This document shows positions 35,374-43,833 of a DNA stretch of 64,000 nucleotides, in pieces. Source of the stretch: Cladopsammia gracilis (lineage: Eukaryota > Cnidaria > Anthozoa > Scleractinia > Dendrophylliidae); NCBI GenBank assembly GCA_022457155.1, contig JAJGOT010000572.1:55001-119000 (forward strand). The letters are read 5' to 3'. Below the pieces are notes generated by a model, which made no database searches, was not told the origin of the DNA, and saw only the letters and a list, made by a program, of their open reading frames with translations. How positions within the stretch are numbered: position 1 is the stretch's first letter; each line of letters begins with the position of its first letter. A program made the position numbers and the translations under genes.

Positions 35374-36135
35374 ATGAATCATACCAAGCGCATGGTTCTC
35401 GTTCCCGAGAACACCCTTGAACGATTGCAACAACGCCAGCAGATATTAACCCCACCTGTGACTCAAACTCTAAAAAACTTAGACAGTGAAATGGGTCAGA
35501 TTTTATCCAGTAAAGAGCTCGACGATGACGAAAAAGCGAGACTGTACAATCAAGTGTTACAGCGGTACTTAACTTATTACGATCAGAGAAAAGGACAACC
35601 ACTTCAAGTGAAACTAACAGCCCCCAAACCCGTGGAAACTCCTAAACCAGAAGAAAGTGAAGAAACAGACACCGAAGTGGAAACTATACCTACGGCGGTA
35701 GAAGAAGAAGTCATGAAAAGTGTACCTAAGATGTACAAAGCTGGGGCTAGACAACTCTTGGATAAGATAAAACAAAACCGAGATGTATTGCAGTGGAATG
35801 AAAAAGGAGAGTTGTTGTACGAAAACAAACCGATACCCGGGTCTCACGTAGTGGATTTAGTCAACGATATAGTACGCCACCGCAAAGGATTTGAGCCTGT
35901 TGGATGGTCAGTGTTTGCGAGAGGTCTGGCGCGAATGAACGTCCCCGAAAACTTAGTGCGCAATCCCCAGAGGCAGAGTACCATCCGGGAGTTTAAAGCA
36001 AGAGTGAGAGATGAGACTCCGAATAGTCCCTCTCGTTGGCTTCCTTCCCCACCTCCTTCCTCCTCACCCGCGAAAAAGCAGAAGCGAAGGATCGCAAGTC
36101 CACGCCCTCAAGCCGTTCGCTGGTTACGATTATAA
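35374..36135 (+). CDS. Polinton conserved protein of unknown function
   Basis: 253 residues from the first ATG; a second ATG six codons on (MVLVPENTLERL) may be the true start. The N-terminal third is helical and glutamine-rich (LERLQQRQQILTPPVTQTL). A proline/glutamate-rich hinge follows, then a more conserved block with YENKPIPGSHVVDLVNDIVR and GFEPVGWSVFARGLAR. The basic, serine/proline-rich tail has KKQKRR, a probable nuclear localisation signal. Proteins of this layout are common in cnidarian and other animal Polintons; a virion or DNA-binding role is only a guess. Confidence 0.7.
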   Translation: MNHTKRMVLVPENTLERLQQRQQILTPPVTQTLKNLDSEMGQILSSKELDDDEKARLYNQVLQRYLTYYDQRKGQPLQVKLTAPKPVETPKPEESEETDTEVETIPTAVEEEVMKSVPKMYKAGARQLLDKIKQNRDVLQWNEKGELLYENKPIPGSHVVDLVNDIVRHRKGFEPVGWSVFARGLARMNVPENLVRNPQRQSTIREFKARVRDETPNSPSRWLPSPPPSSSPAKKQKRRIASPRPQAVRWLRL

Positions 36136-36150
36136 CAAGAGACATTTTTT

Positions 36151-36189
36151 TTTATTGTAATCAATTCTTTATTTTAATAACTCAATAAA
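36151..36189. terminator. Back-to-back poly(A) signals between convergent gene blocks
   Basis: AATAAA on the + strand at 36184-36189 serves the left-half genes. TTTATT (AATAAA on the minus strand) at 36151-36156 and 36168-36173 serves the right-half genes. The two transcripts overlap by only a few tens of bases. Confidence 0.6.
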
Positions 36190-36218
36190 ATACATTGAAA
36201 GGAAATTACATGGTGTCT

Positions 36219-36743
36219 TTACTGAACTTTGTGTTGTACATTTGATCCTTGTTTGTTTACATGGGTATGATACTTTTTTAGACTTAAAGGGAAGTGTTTT
36301 TCGATAAAGCGTTTTACAAGAAAATCATTTCGGTGTTTATTGCTAGAAAACCTATGTACAATGGTGTTCATGCTAACATGGCGACAGCGAAATAAGGCAT
36401 AGTACAAGCTATAATGCCCACACACTTTTGAGGTTATGCTTTGTAATGTCACAGAGTTAAACGTCCACTGGGTAGAATTACTTTTCAAGAAATTAGTAAA
36501 TGTTCCAGTATAATTGCTTGGTGGTAATCCGTAAGAATCGAAAAATTCTCCCTCGCGATCCTTGGTGAAATAAAACGCAACCCAGTGGGATCCGGGCTTG
36601 TCACTTGTATCCACATTGGCAATGAACAGGGCTGGGTAGGATGAAACACTGTTTGGCAGTTTGTCTGAAGGATACACTCCTTGAAACACGCCTCGAGTAT
36701 ATTTATCCTTTCTCAAAATAAGCGTCAGTTGAACGGTTTCCAT
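36219..36743 (-). CDS. Polinton adenain-like cysteine protease
   Basis: 174 residues from the ATG one base after the capsid gene's stop. The catalytic residues of the adenovirus protease / Ulp1 (C48) class are readable: His 53 in GSHWVAFY, Asp 69 in EFFDSYGLPP, Gln 101 and Cys 108 in TSKVCGHYSLYY. It would cleave virion precursor proteins during maturation. The single-base spacing to the capsid gene implies co-transcription with it. The ORF also extends 16 codons upstream into the capsid gene, but in a different frame. Confidence 0.9.
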   Translation of the reverse strand: METVQLTLILRKDKYTRGVFQGVYPSDKLPNSVSSYPALFIANVDTSDKPGSHWVAFYFTKDREGEFFDSYGLPPSNYTGTFTNFLKSNSTQWTFNSVTLQSITSKVCGHYSLYYALFRCRHVSMNTIVHRFSSNKHRNDFLVKRFIEKHFPLSLKKYHTHVNKQGSNVQHKVQ

Positions 36744-36744
36744 T

Positions 36745-38079
36745 CTAGTTTGTGAAGTCGAACAAAACGTTTCGATTAGCGTCAATCTCAATCACGTTTT
36801 GAAACTCGGCGTAGACGATGAGGTTCACTGTGTTGGCAAGTGGCTGACTAAAATGAAGGTCGACTCGAAGGTTGCCTTGTTTTATAAGCTCAAAATGTTC
36901 ACCCGGGCAGTGATCTGGGGACAAGTCAAAACAGAAAGCGGTGTAACCAGAACCATAATCGCTTCTATTTATCTGGTTGCCTGTATCCTGGGCTAGCTTT
37001 CCACTTCCGGAAAAAAGGCTTTGATATCCAGCTATAAAATTCTGACCACCGGCCTCGTCAAATTTGAGAAACAAGGGTTTTCGAGGAATTTGTTCCCCAT
37101 CCACGTACACGCCCACTTGAGTTAAGTTGTGGTGTTTGAAGTTAAAGGGGTTGGAGGTGTAAGTACCGTTAAATGCTTCTGTATCCACCAATACTAGTAC
37201 TAAGCGCTTCGGAATGTGACCCAGGAAAAGATTATCTGGGGTTAAATTACTGAATGCTTGTGGTATGGAAAGGACTTTGCAGTCAACTCGGCGAATCGGA
37301 TATTTGGCAGTCGTTTGCTTTAGCGCAGCGGCATGTCCCAAACTAATGGAAGAGGCTACTTTAACTTTGCGAACGTACAGGATTGCTTCTGTGATAACCA
37401 CCTTGAAGTTGGCACGTCCAGCTGATGACAGCAAGCAGAACGAATTCTTGGCTCTGTTGAGTTTAATTCTCAGATTGACTCCGTTCAGTATTAACCGGTC
37501 TTGAAAGAAAATATTGCTGTGTATCGGTCCCATCATGTCCACCGTATTACTCTGTTTCGTGAATTCATAGCGAGCTTTTAAACCCATGTTTGCATCGGCA
37601 TCTTCAGCCACTGGATTAACTGCATCCATCTTTCCAGGGGTATCTTTGTAAAACATAGCCATGGACAATTGACTTGTTTTGGCCTCTTCCCCGTAGTTCA
37701 GCAACGTTTCAATCATGGCGCGATAAGGGTAGGTATTGGTTGATGGGGAAATAAGTCGCTCGTTCACATCCACATTCCCTCTCGAAAACAAGGAATGGAG
37801 AAAAAGGTTCACGGGCCCTACTTCTGTGTTTAGGTCTAAAGCGGTACCGTTTGCTTTCGTAATCTTGGCTTTAACAAACAACTGGGTTCGTGCTAGGTCT
37901 AAATATTCTTCCCCAGTTCCCGAGACATTAAATTCGATCGGACCACTGTCAGTAATGTTACTAAGGGGATGATATTCAATCCATTGTCCCTTGGTGATAG
38001 ATGTTTGTGTAGCCGGAATCGTGAAAAGATCGAGTTCCGATTTCGTACACTCTTGAGATTCGTGATGAACAAAAGCCAT
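36745..38079 (-). CDS. Polinton major capsid protein, double jelly roll
   Basis: 444 residues from MAFVHHESQECTKSELDLF to a DFTN end. The N-terminal part has ITKGQWIEYHPLSNITDSGP and GEEYLDLARTQLFVKAKI, the start of the first jelly roll in Polinton hexon-like capsid proteins, a family often labelled F54H12.2-like in animal annotations. PIRRVDCKVLSIPQAFS, HIPKRLVLVLVD and LSPDHCPGEHFELIKQGNLR belong to the second half. It would form the pseudo-hexagonal capsomers. No break is visible over the expected full length. Confidence 0.92.
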   Translation of the reverse strand: MAFVHHESQECTKSELDLFTIPATQTSITKGQWIEYHPLSNITDSGPIEFNVSGTGEEYLDLARTQLFVKAKITKANGTALDLNTEVGPVNLFLHSLFSRGNVDVNERLISPSTNTYPYRAMIETLLNYGEEAKTSQLSMAMFYKDTPGKMDAVNPVAEDADANMGLKARYEFTKQSNTVDMMGPIHSNIFFQDRLILNGVNLRIKLNRAKNSFCLLSSAGRANFKVVITEAILYVRKVKVASSISLGHAAALKQTTAKYPIRRVDCKVLSIPQAFSNLTPDNLFLGHIPKRLVLVLVDTEAFNGTYTSNPFNFKHHNLTQVGVYVDGEQIPRKPLFLKFDEAGGQNFIAGYQSLFSGSGKLAQDTGNQINRSDYGSGYTAFCFDLSPDHCPGEHFELIKQGNLRVDLHFSQPLANTVNLIVYAEFQNVIEIDANRNVLFDFTN

Positions 38080-38081
38080 GC

Positions 38082-38540
38082 TTACTTTGAAAAAAAATAT
38101 TCCAAATTTTGTCCGGGCTTCTTCTGCTGCGGAGATGTTTTCCGTTTCTTGCCTGGTGGCGAACTGATTTTTCTTGGCTGTGCTTTCCTTTTTGTAGCTT
38201 TTTGACCCGCACCTGACTGCGCTTGCGAGGGATTCTGGGAAGCAAGTTCACTGATAGCTTGTTTGGCTCGTTTGCCAACCACCGTTTTTAATTGTTTTCC
38301 ATCCATCACATCTTGAGCAATATTGACACCGGTTTGCAACGCTTTTTTACCAAGTATTCTAGCACCCTGTTTCAGGTGAGGCACCGCCAAGCGGAAAAGA
38401 CCTCTAAATATGGAACCTAAGCCATATCCTCGCTGAAATCGAGCTCCATGAAAGGCTGGTAAATTTCCACCTTTTTGTTTGGCTTGATCTAAATAATACT
38501 GTTCGTACAACTTGTGATTTGGCGTATGAATTTTCTTCAT
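38082..38540 (-). CDS. Polinton pVI/pX-like basic virion protein
   Basis: 152 residues. It starts with a YEQYYLDQAKQKGGNLPAF segment, then a glycine/arginine stretch with QRGYGLGSIFRGLFRLAVP that may be an amphipathic membrane-active helix, and LGKKALQTGVNIAQDVMDG. The C-terminal third is very basic (KKRKTSPQQKK) and could bind DNA. Proteins of this shape in adintoviruses are compared to adenovirus pVI or pX; that comparison is by pattern, not proven. It lies 2 bp upstream of the capsid gene start on the same strand. Confidence 0.75.
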   Translation of the reverse strand: MKKIHTPNHKLYEQYYLDQAKQKGGNLPAFHGARFQRGYGLGSIFRGLFRLAVPHLKQGARILGKKALQTGVNIAQDVMDGKQLKTVVGKRAKQAISELASQNPSQAQSGAGQKATKRKAQPRKISSPPGKKRKTSPQQKKPGQNLEYFFSK

Positions 38541-38548
38541 GTCACTCT

Positions 38549-39301
38549 TTAAAAGTACGGAGGTTGACTCTGACGAAAATGAAGTGTTAGCAACACTCTC
38601 CCAAACTCAAATGGTACAGACTCTCCGGTGTCCCGCTTTATATTGACTTCGATCGTCTCGAACTGCTTTCTGCTGACAGGTACGTATTGCGGACGCACGA
38701 ATGATTTGCTGATTCGTTCCCCATCTTTCCCTTCCACGGGAATAATTCGAAGCAAGGGAACTAGTGTGTCTCCGACATATTGCGGTTGAATAATATCGCA
38801 ATAAATGTAAAGGTCGTGAAAACCGTGTTCCAAATCCACTTCTCTAGGACCCTTGGTTGTCTTTGAAATCACTTGTTCCGGTGAAAATCCCAGCATATAT
38901 CCGAATTTGTCAAAATTCACTTCGGAGTTATTTTGCACATGAACTGTCACCTTTCTACTGATAGTATCATAGGAAAATGACACATCATTGTTGAAACGGT
39001 GTTCGTTATCGATCGACTCTTTCATTTTTGCAAGGATATCTTGAATGGTAGGATAATGGCCTGGTGAAATTATCAGGGTATCCCACATACCGTGGAGTTT
39101 TTCATTCCGAACGAAAAATCTAAAGTCTTGAACATTATTCCAGCTATGTGGATAGTGGATTTCGGTTAACGCCACTTCCCATTCACCTGTCAGATTAATG
39201 GTCTGTGGTAATCCAACCCGATACTCTGTTAATGTGTTATTTGGAAATTTGTCCAGACTACTATTACTGGGGAGATGTAGATAAAACTGTGTTACCTCCA
39301 T
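38549..39301 (-). CDS. Polinton minor capsid protein, penton-like
   Basis: 250 residues. MEVTQFYLHLPSNSSLDKFP and NTLTEYRVGLPQTINL followed by GEWEVALTEIHYPHSW is the characteristic N-terminus of the Polinton penton-like protein, which has a single jelly-roll fold and sits at the capsid vertices. Beta-rich composition runs to the end (VLLTLHFRQ). The stop lies 8 bp before the start of the pVI-like gene, consistent with one compact virion operon-like cluster. An AT-rich TATAAAATAAG on the minus strand about 45 bp upstream may be its TATA box. Confidence 0.88.
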   Translation of the reverse strand: MEVTQFYLHLPSNSSLDKFPNNTLTEYRVGLPQTINLTGEWEVALTEIHYPHSWNNVQDFRFFVRNEKLHGMWDTLIISPGHYPTIQDILAKMKESIDNEHRFNNDVSFSYDTISRKVTVHVQNNSEVNFDKFGYMLGFSPEQVISKTTKGPREVDLEHGFHDLYIYCDIIQPQYVGDTLVPLLRIIPVEGKDGERISKSFVRPQYVPVSRKQFETIEVNIKRDTGESVPFEFGRVLLTLHFRQSQPPYF

Positions 39302-39408
39302 GATGACTAGAAGTCAAATGATATTGTTACATAGGGAGGGCTTATTTTATAATTTACCACGCTACAACTATTTCATATAAAATCATACCTTTATTCACAC
39401 AATGCCTT

Positions 39409-40479
39409 TTACAACTTTGAAATATTACTTTCCGGTACCCAACTATTAAATTTATCTGGGTAACCTTTCCATTTTACAAAATATTCAACTAAGCCTTTAC
39501 GCTTTCTCTTGCGTAAGATCTTTTCCACACGATAAACATCGTCATTCTTGATAATTTTCTGTAGTTCAGATTCGTAAAATGTTCCATCTAAGATCTCCCC
39601 TGCATCATCTTTCAGTTTATAGACTGGTACTTGACGCGACATTCGTTTGTACACAGTAAAAATTTCTTCGGTAAAGTTGGGAAGGTAAGACTTTTCAAAG
39701 AGTCGCTTCGCTTTGCTGATTCTTACACGATCCCCCACTGCAAATTTGAAACGAACAAGCTTGTGTACATCATCTCCATACAACGTTGCCCATACTTTGG
39801 TTTCGTTGGCCTTGGTAACCTGGCTTGGTTTCATTTTAATACTGCGATGGTAGGTATGATTGTAAGATGATACTAACTGTGGTAGCACATCTATATACGT
39901 AAGTGTGTTTTTAGCAGTAAAAAATTTGTACATTTTTCCCTTAAAAGAACGGTTGAATCTCTCAACCACCGACGCCTTTAATCCCGAGTTAGTTGTGAAA
40001 AAATCAATGTTGTTGTCACGAAGAAACTTCAGGAACACACGATTAAGAAACTCCGTGCCTTGATCCGTTTGAAGTTTAAGCGGTTTGCGACCAGAAGATA
40101 GAATCGTTCGAAAGGCCTTGACTAGCTCTTGACCCTCTTTTGTCTTCAAAGGAAGGACCCAAGCATACTTGCTAAAGACATCTAGACAAGTGAGGAGGTA
40201 TTTGTAACCCTTGTTATATCGACTTAGACTTTGAACATCCACCAAATCAGCTTGGAATTGAGCATTTATGCCGGGAACAATGACTCTACTTCTCTTGTAA
40301 TGTCTACGCGCGGGTTTATGAAGCGTATAAACGTCTTGCTGACTCAACCAATCTTCAACTTGTTTACGAGAAATCTTGCTCTTTCCTTTCTCTTTGACCG
40401 CCCTGTAAACAGCATCCAAACCACCGAAACTTGCGGGATGACTCGGATCGAGGTAAATGCTGGCGAGAGTTTTCTCCAT
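39409..40479 (-). CDS. Polinton retroviral-type integrase with chromodomain
   Basis: 356 residues from [12 protein letters not shown]; upstream codons in the frame lack support. A zinc-site-poor N-terminal part with [19 protein letters not shown] precedes the rve core. The catalytic triad is Asp 78 (QADLVDV), Asp 139 (LQTDQGTEF) and Glu 173 ([12 protein letters not shown]). The C-terminus holds a chromodomain, with [21 protein letters not shown] and [10 protein letters not shown] showing the aromatic cage pattern. It would insert the element and make the 6-bp duplication seen at both ends. The chromodomain could direct integration to methylated histone H3. Confidence 0.93.
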   Translation of the reverse strand: MEKTLASIYLDPSHPASFGGLDAVYRAVKEKGKSKISRKQVEDWLSQQDVYTLHKPARRHYKRSRVIVPGINAQFQADLVDVQSLSRYNKGYKYLLTCLDVFSKYAWVLPLKTKEGQELVKAFRTILSSGRKPLKLQTDQGTEFLNRVFLKFLRDNNIDFFTTNSGLKASVVERFNRSFKGKMYKFFTAKNTLTYIDVLPQLVSSYNHTYHRSIKMKPSQVTKANETKVWATLYGDDVHKLVRFKFAVGDRVRISKAKRLFEKSYLPNFTEEIFTVYKRMSRQVPVYKLKDDAGEILDGTFYESELQKIIKNDDVYRVEKILRKRKRKGLVEYFVKWKGYPDKFNSWVPESNISKL

Positions 40480-40660
40480 CGCAGAACTCAGAGTTTTGTA
40501 CAATGACTTTGCCACCACAACAAGCAAATACGCAACGAATGCGATTAAAAATTCTCTCTAGTGCAAGGGAGGGTGAAGGTGGACAGCAACCCATCACTAG
40601 TGACTTCTCTGACGATCGGAACTCAAATGACTATTCTCTCCACAGTGCTCACTTATATGT

Positions 40661-40951
40661 CTATTCTCCTATCTGGGTGAGAGTGGGAACGAGAAACTGG
40701 AATAATCGTTCCCAGTCCTCCTCGGTCAATCCTAATTGTTCGGCAAAATTTAAAAATACCAATAATCTTCCCCAATTAACTTGCGTGAATACTTCAGAAT
40801 GGAGTTGTTTTAACTTGCTCAGTTTCGACCCCGGTAGATCGCAAAATCCCTCCTTCGATAACATAATTTCAGGTGTAGTAAAACTTATACTTTGTGCTAC
40901 AAGGCGGTATAGGTCAAAACGAAATCGAAGCGAGGAAGGTCTTATACCCAT
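40661..40951 (-). CDS. Polinton short protein with Bcl-2 BH1 signature
   Basis: 96 residues from the ATG at 40951. The segment VNWGRLLVFLNFAEQL (residues 58-73) matches the BH1 motif of Bcl-2 family proteins (NWGR-x-hydrophobic-x-F-x-x-F/G), and WERLFQFL (80-87) resembles a compact BH2. The protein is shorter than usual Bcl-2 proteins (about 150-200), with no recognised BH3 or membrane anchor. A good acceptor (GTCTCTTTCTCAG) lies 5 bp before the ATG, so an upstream exon may add the missing helices. If real, it would block host apoptosis. The assignment rests on motif similarity only. Confidence 0.55.
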   Translation of the reverse strand: MGIRPSSLRFRFDLYRLVAQSISFTTPEIMLSKEGFCDLPGSKLSKLKQLHSEVFTQVNWGRLLVFLNFAEQLGLTEEDWERLFQFLVPTLTQIGE

Positions 40952-41007
40952 GTTAACTGAGAAAGAGACAAACACACACTGACTCAAATAAACATGCTTT
41001 ATTACTT

Positions 41008-41622
41008 TTATAGACACAATTTGTTTTGAATAGCATTAATTACAACGTCAAGGTCCATTGGTTGTTCTTCTTTTCTAACAACAGTCTCAGGGCATTGAAC
41101 TTCAACTTGGCTGTCAATTTCCATAGCACTGGGATCTTTGCACTTCAGTCCACAAGGCCCGTAGTAAATAGTATACAGGATACGACTTTTAAGATCTTCT
41201 CCGCAATCTTCGAGTTCCAAGGAGGTAAGGTACATACTGGTCCAAGGTAGCTTTGGTAATTCAGTCACGTACGCTTCCCACGACTTGGCTAACTTGAAAC
41301 CAATTGCGTTGCACACGCTTTCGGCGGTTTTCATGACGATGTTGAGATCGATGTTTTCCACCACATCTTCTCGGTAATACATCCACGCATCTTCGCTATC
41401 CATCATGAGACACGAGTGTTGCCTTTGACTTGGGTGTTGAATAGCGCAACCATAACAGCGATCCATTTTTGCTTCTTGGATGAGAGAATCAAGCATTGCG
41501 GCGTACGTTAGCTGGAACACATGGCCGATAAGGCTAGCTATCTTTTGCCTTTGGACTTTTTCAACTTCATCGACTGTCAAAAGAGGTTTAGAGCTCGATT
41601 CGACTTGAATGTTTGGAACCAT
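41008..41622 (-). CDS. Polinton accessory protein with Cys/His cluster
   Basis: 204 residues from MVPNIQVESSSKPLLTVDE. The centre has DRCYGCAIQHPSQRQHSCLM, a C-x2-C-H-H-x-C cluster that looks metal binding, flanked by helical segments. The C-terminus is acidic. It is the gene nearest the right inverted repeat, where Polintons keep variable accessory genes. The function is unknown; a transcription-modulating role would be a guess. The frame continues upstream into the TIR but without an ATG. Confidence 0.65.
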   Translation of the reverse strand: MVPNIQVESSSKPLLTVDEVEKVQRQKIASLIGHVFQLTYAAMLDSLIQEAKMDRCYGCAIQHPSQRQHSCLMMDSEDAWMYYREDVVENIDLNIVMKTAESVCNAIGFKLAKSWEAYVTELPKLPWTSMYLTSLELEDCGEDLKSRILYTIYYGPCGLKCKDPSAMEIDSQVEVQCPETVVRKEEQPMDLDVVINAIQNKLCL

Positions 41623-41705
41623 CTTGTAATAACGATTACGACTGAGAGTGATAAAATTTCCAGCAAGCTCAAGTTGACTCAGAAATGATAATGCTTTCAA
41701 AATTT

Positions 41706-42034
41706 TGCGCTTTTTATTCAAACAGACAATACAAATCTTAAGATCCAATCAGGGTGTGAATAGAGCGGGCAAGTTTGGGCAAACCTATTGTTCCTATTGT
41801 TTCAGAATAACACAAAAGGAATAGGTATAGGTATTGGCAGTTAATTACATATGCAGGAACGCACTTATTAGTATACAATAACACAAAAGGAATAGGTAAT
41901 TGACTAGGCACCTAATCCAAATTAGTATGCGGGAAATCCAAATTAGTTGTGACGTCATTGACTAGGCACCTAGTCACCTAGTCACCTAGTCACCTAGTCC
42001 GTAACAAGGTTAAATCTAATGGCCCTATACTACT
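41706..42034. repeat. Polinton right terminal inverted repeat
   Basis: Inverse of 27281-27582 at the tip and over the inner 120 bp. Near the tip it carries five or more CACCTAGT-type units (41963-41999) where the left end has GCGTTCC units. Confidence 0.85.
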
Positions 42035-42040
42035 CATTTC
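42035..42040. repeat. Polinton target-site duplication, right
   Basis: CATTTC follows the right end and equals 27275-27280. Confidence 0.9.
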
Positions 42041-42778
42041 ACGCAAATGAATGCGTATTTTCTCGAAATGAACAGCAAAAGGTGTACTGTGTTGGATTAA
42101 GGGGAGGATCCGGAGAGGGGCTATGAAGGGAGGTCTGGGTTCTAGTAATGTACTGATTAATGATCCTCTCTATTACATAAGTGGGAAAAAGATTTTTGTG
42201 CAGGATTAACATCAGTTTTTTTTTCATGTCCTCAGGAAAATCCATCCATGTTTTGTTGATCTAATAAGGCCGAGTTTATACGATAAGGGGGTAAAACCGA
42301 AATAGTTGGTTAACAGACCAGTAAAAGTTTTCTTTCCGTAATCGCTGTTATGGGAGATTGAGAACCTTTTGTAGACCCTTAGGGGCTATGTCGTCTATTT
42401 TAAGTATCTTTTGTAAAACTGAGCCAAAAATTCTATTTGCGTCAATGCAAACCTGGAAATAATGACCCAGTGTTGTTTTAAACGTCTCTACTAGTGCACT
42501 AAATTATAAATAAGCTTCTCTGGCTGCCGATTGCCAGGATGCAAACGGATTTCAAGTCCTACAGTTTGTGCGTTGGGAAACTCACTAAAAACTGTCGTCC
42601 AGAATTCACTTGATATCTTCCTCTTAGTAGCATTTGGTGCATTACAAAGGTATTTAGTTTTAATTTGGCGCAGTTATGACCCGAAAACCTCTAAATCCCT
42701 ATGAGATAGTTCCATTAATCGATGTTTCTCTTTTTATCGAGGCCGATTTTGAATAAATTTGAATGATGATATTTTATA

Positions 42779-43233
42779 GTGCTAACCAGAAACCCATAAG
42801 TGGGTTGAAACGTGTATTGCGCATTCACAGCTTCCGAATACAGTGGAATCCCGATTTTTCGAATACTCAATTTTTCGAAACTCCAGATTATTCGAACCAA
42901 AACTCGTTTCCCTTGGATTTGATTTCAGTCAATACCACCTTCGATCTTTCAAACTCCCGATTTTTTGAACCAATTTGCGTTTCCCTTGGAGGTTTGAAAA
43001 ATCGGGATTCCACTGTATTCATTTTTTGCTTAGTACCATATTTGGAAACCCCTTCGTCCCTCGAGACTGGAAGCAAGTTGTTCTAGCGAATTGATTGGAT
43101 AATATTTTATCTTGATTTTCCAAATATGGCTCTAACAACTTCTTAGCAAATTGAATAATCGGAAGCTTGTTTTGAAGCATGCAAGAGACAGTTGCACGTT
43201 TCAACCCACTTATGGGTTTCTGGTGCTAACTTA
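42779..43233. mobile_element. Hairpin element carrying a nested MITE
   Basis: GTGCTAACCAGAAACCCATA at the left and the inverse, ending TTTCTGGTGCTAAC, at the right bound the element. It is interrupted by the 175-bp MITE at 42841. Confidence 0.65.
42841..43015. mobile_element. Mariner/pogo-type MITE, copy 2
   Basis: Same inverted ends (CAGTGGAATCCCGATTTTTC) and TA flanks as the copy at 18680, but longer because of an internal direct repeat of CGAACCAAAACTCGTTTCCC-like sequence. Confidence 0.85.
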
Positions 43234-43239
43234 ATAAAT

Positions 43240-43412
43240 CATATTCGTATTCTCGGTATTGATCTGGAATTAGCTTACAATGGAGGCTTATGCGGTGGAA
43301 TATCATTAAAAATATTTGTATGTGAAAAGATTGTCCCGCATAAGCCTCGACTGCAAGCTAGTTCCACATTTTTAGTAAGCTAGTTCCAGTTCAATACCGA
43401 GAATACGAATGT
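43240..43412. mobile_element. TIR element
   Basis: ATTCGTATTCTCGGTATTGA at the left is matched by CAATACCGAGAATACGAAT at the right. The centre contains a second inverted pair, GGAGGCTTATGCGG and CGCATAAGCCTC. Confidence 0.55.
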
Positions 43413-43493
43413 GGCCTTTCAGCTTGAGTAATGTTTAAGATACTCTTTTTTAGCTCGATCAAATCAGATATGTTCACAAGGAAATTTTATTCA

Positions 43494-43700
43494 GTCCTTG
43501 TCATTGGCATACGTACCTTTTCGTCCATAAATCCAATATTCGTCCCCAGTTTTCATGCTTGTGTCAAGTAGATAGCGTGTAGTGCTGTCGACTGGTTCTG
43601 CTGTCGTGTTTTTGTACACTAAAGAAAACCCCATAAAATCCTGAAGCCAACCCTTCGATAGACTGGCATCGCATTCAAGGCGTACTAGCAATATTCTCCG
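43494..43700 (-). pseudogene. Unrecognised minus-strand coding fragment
   Basis: About 65 codons are open and read like real protein: CDASLSKGWLQDFMGFSLVY, then TTRYLLDTSMKTGDEYWIYG, ending YANDKD and a stop. There is no clear ATG at its start. It lies antisense in the intron before cadherin copy 5. It may be a captured host fragment or a retrocopy end; I do not know the family. Confidence 0.3.
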
Positions 43701-43833
43701 GTAGTGTAAGTTACCTGTGTCTGGTGTGTTTTTTTACTTCTCCTTGCGACAAAATCAGAATAACGAGTTCACTTTACCTCAAAACAGTATGGTTGTGGAG
43801 TTTTACAGTTTCTTATTTCACATTTTATTACAG

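Larger units (their letters stand above)
27281..42034. mobile_element. Complete Polinton/Maverick (adintovirus-like) element
   Basis: 14,754 bp bounded by terminal inverted repeats starting AGTAGTATAGGGCCA, with a perfect 6-bp target duplication. It encodes the full Polinton core: protein-primed DNA polymerase B, retroviral-type integrase, FtsK/HerA packaging ATPase, adenain-like cysteine protease, double-jelly-roll major capsid protein and penton-like minor capsid protein, plus accessory genes. Left-half genes run rightward and right-half genes leftward, meeting at 36135-36219 with overlapping poly(A) signals. None of the core frames shows a stop or frameshift, apart from introns. It is inserted in the right arm of element B, in the intron between cadherin copies 4 and 5. 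By gene set it could be an endogenous or still mobile virus-like element. Confidence 0.95.
21046..42084. mobile_element. Large inverted-repeat element B, carrying nested elements
   Basis: The left end is CACCTTTTGCTGTTCATTAC and the right end its inverse, flanked by TA (GTAC is an alternative reading). The Penelope copy at 7910-7930 gives the uninterrupted target GTAGTACTGTG. The left arm is about 21046-21345. The right arm (26823-27280 plus 42035-42084) is its inverse, with a small MITE and the Polinton inserted. The element's own interior is hidden by foldback DNA. No transposase recognised. Confidence 0.6.
20101..42650 (-). mobile_element. Penelope-like element copy 2, split by nested insertions
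   Basis: The two outer pieces, 20101-21045 and 42085 to about 42650, join into one element colinear with 7241-9850. Minus-strand frames give the RT C-terminal part at 42039-42245 and, at 20544-21130, KLPYVGPFSNVAQNRIRKLL followed by VKLADTSRHACASI, the RT/GIY-YIG junction region. The frames carry stops, so the copy is dead. Because the same element sits at the same place after copy 1, it inserted before the exon duplication. Confidence 0.65.

Noticed and set aside
35366..35847. Minus-strand frames opposite the 253-residue Polinton gene
   Set aside because: Shadows of a supported + strand gene.
40431..40982. 183-codon + strand frame across the integrase and Bcl-2-like genes
   Set aside because: It is antisense to two supported genes and has no domain-like composition; treated as a shadow frame.
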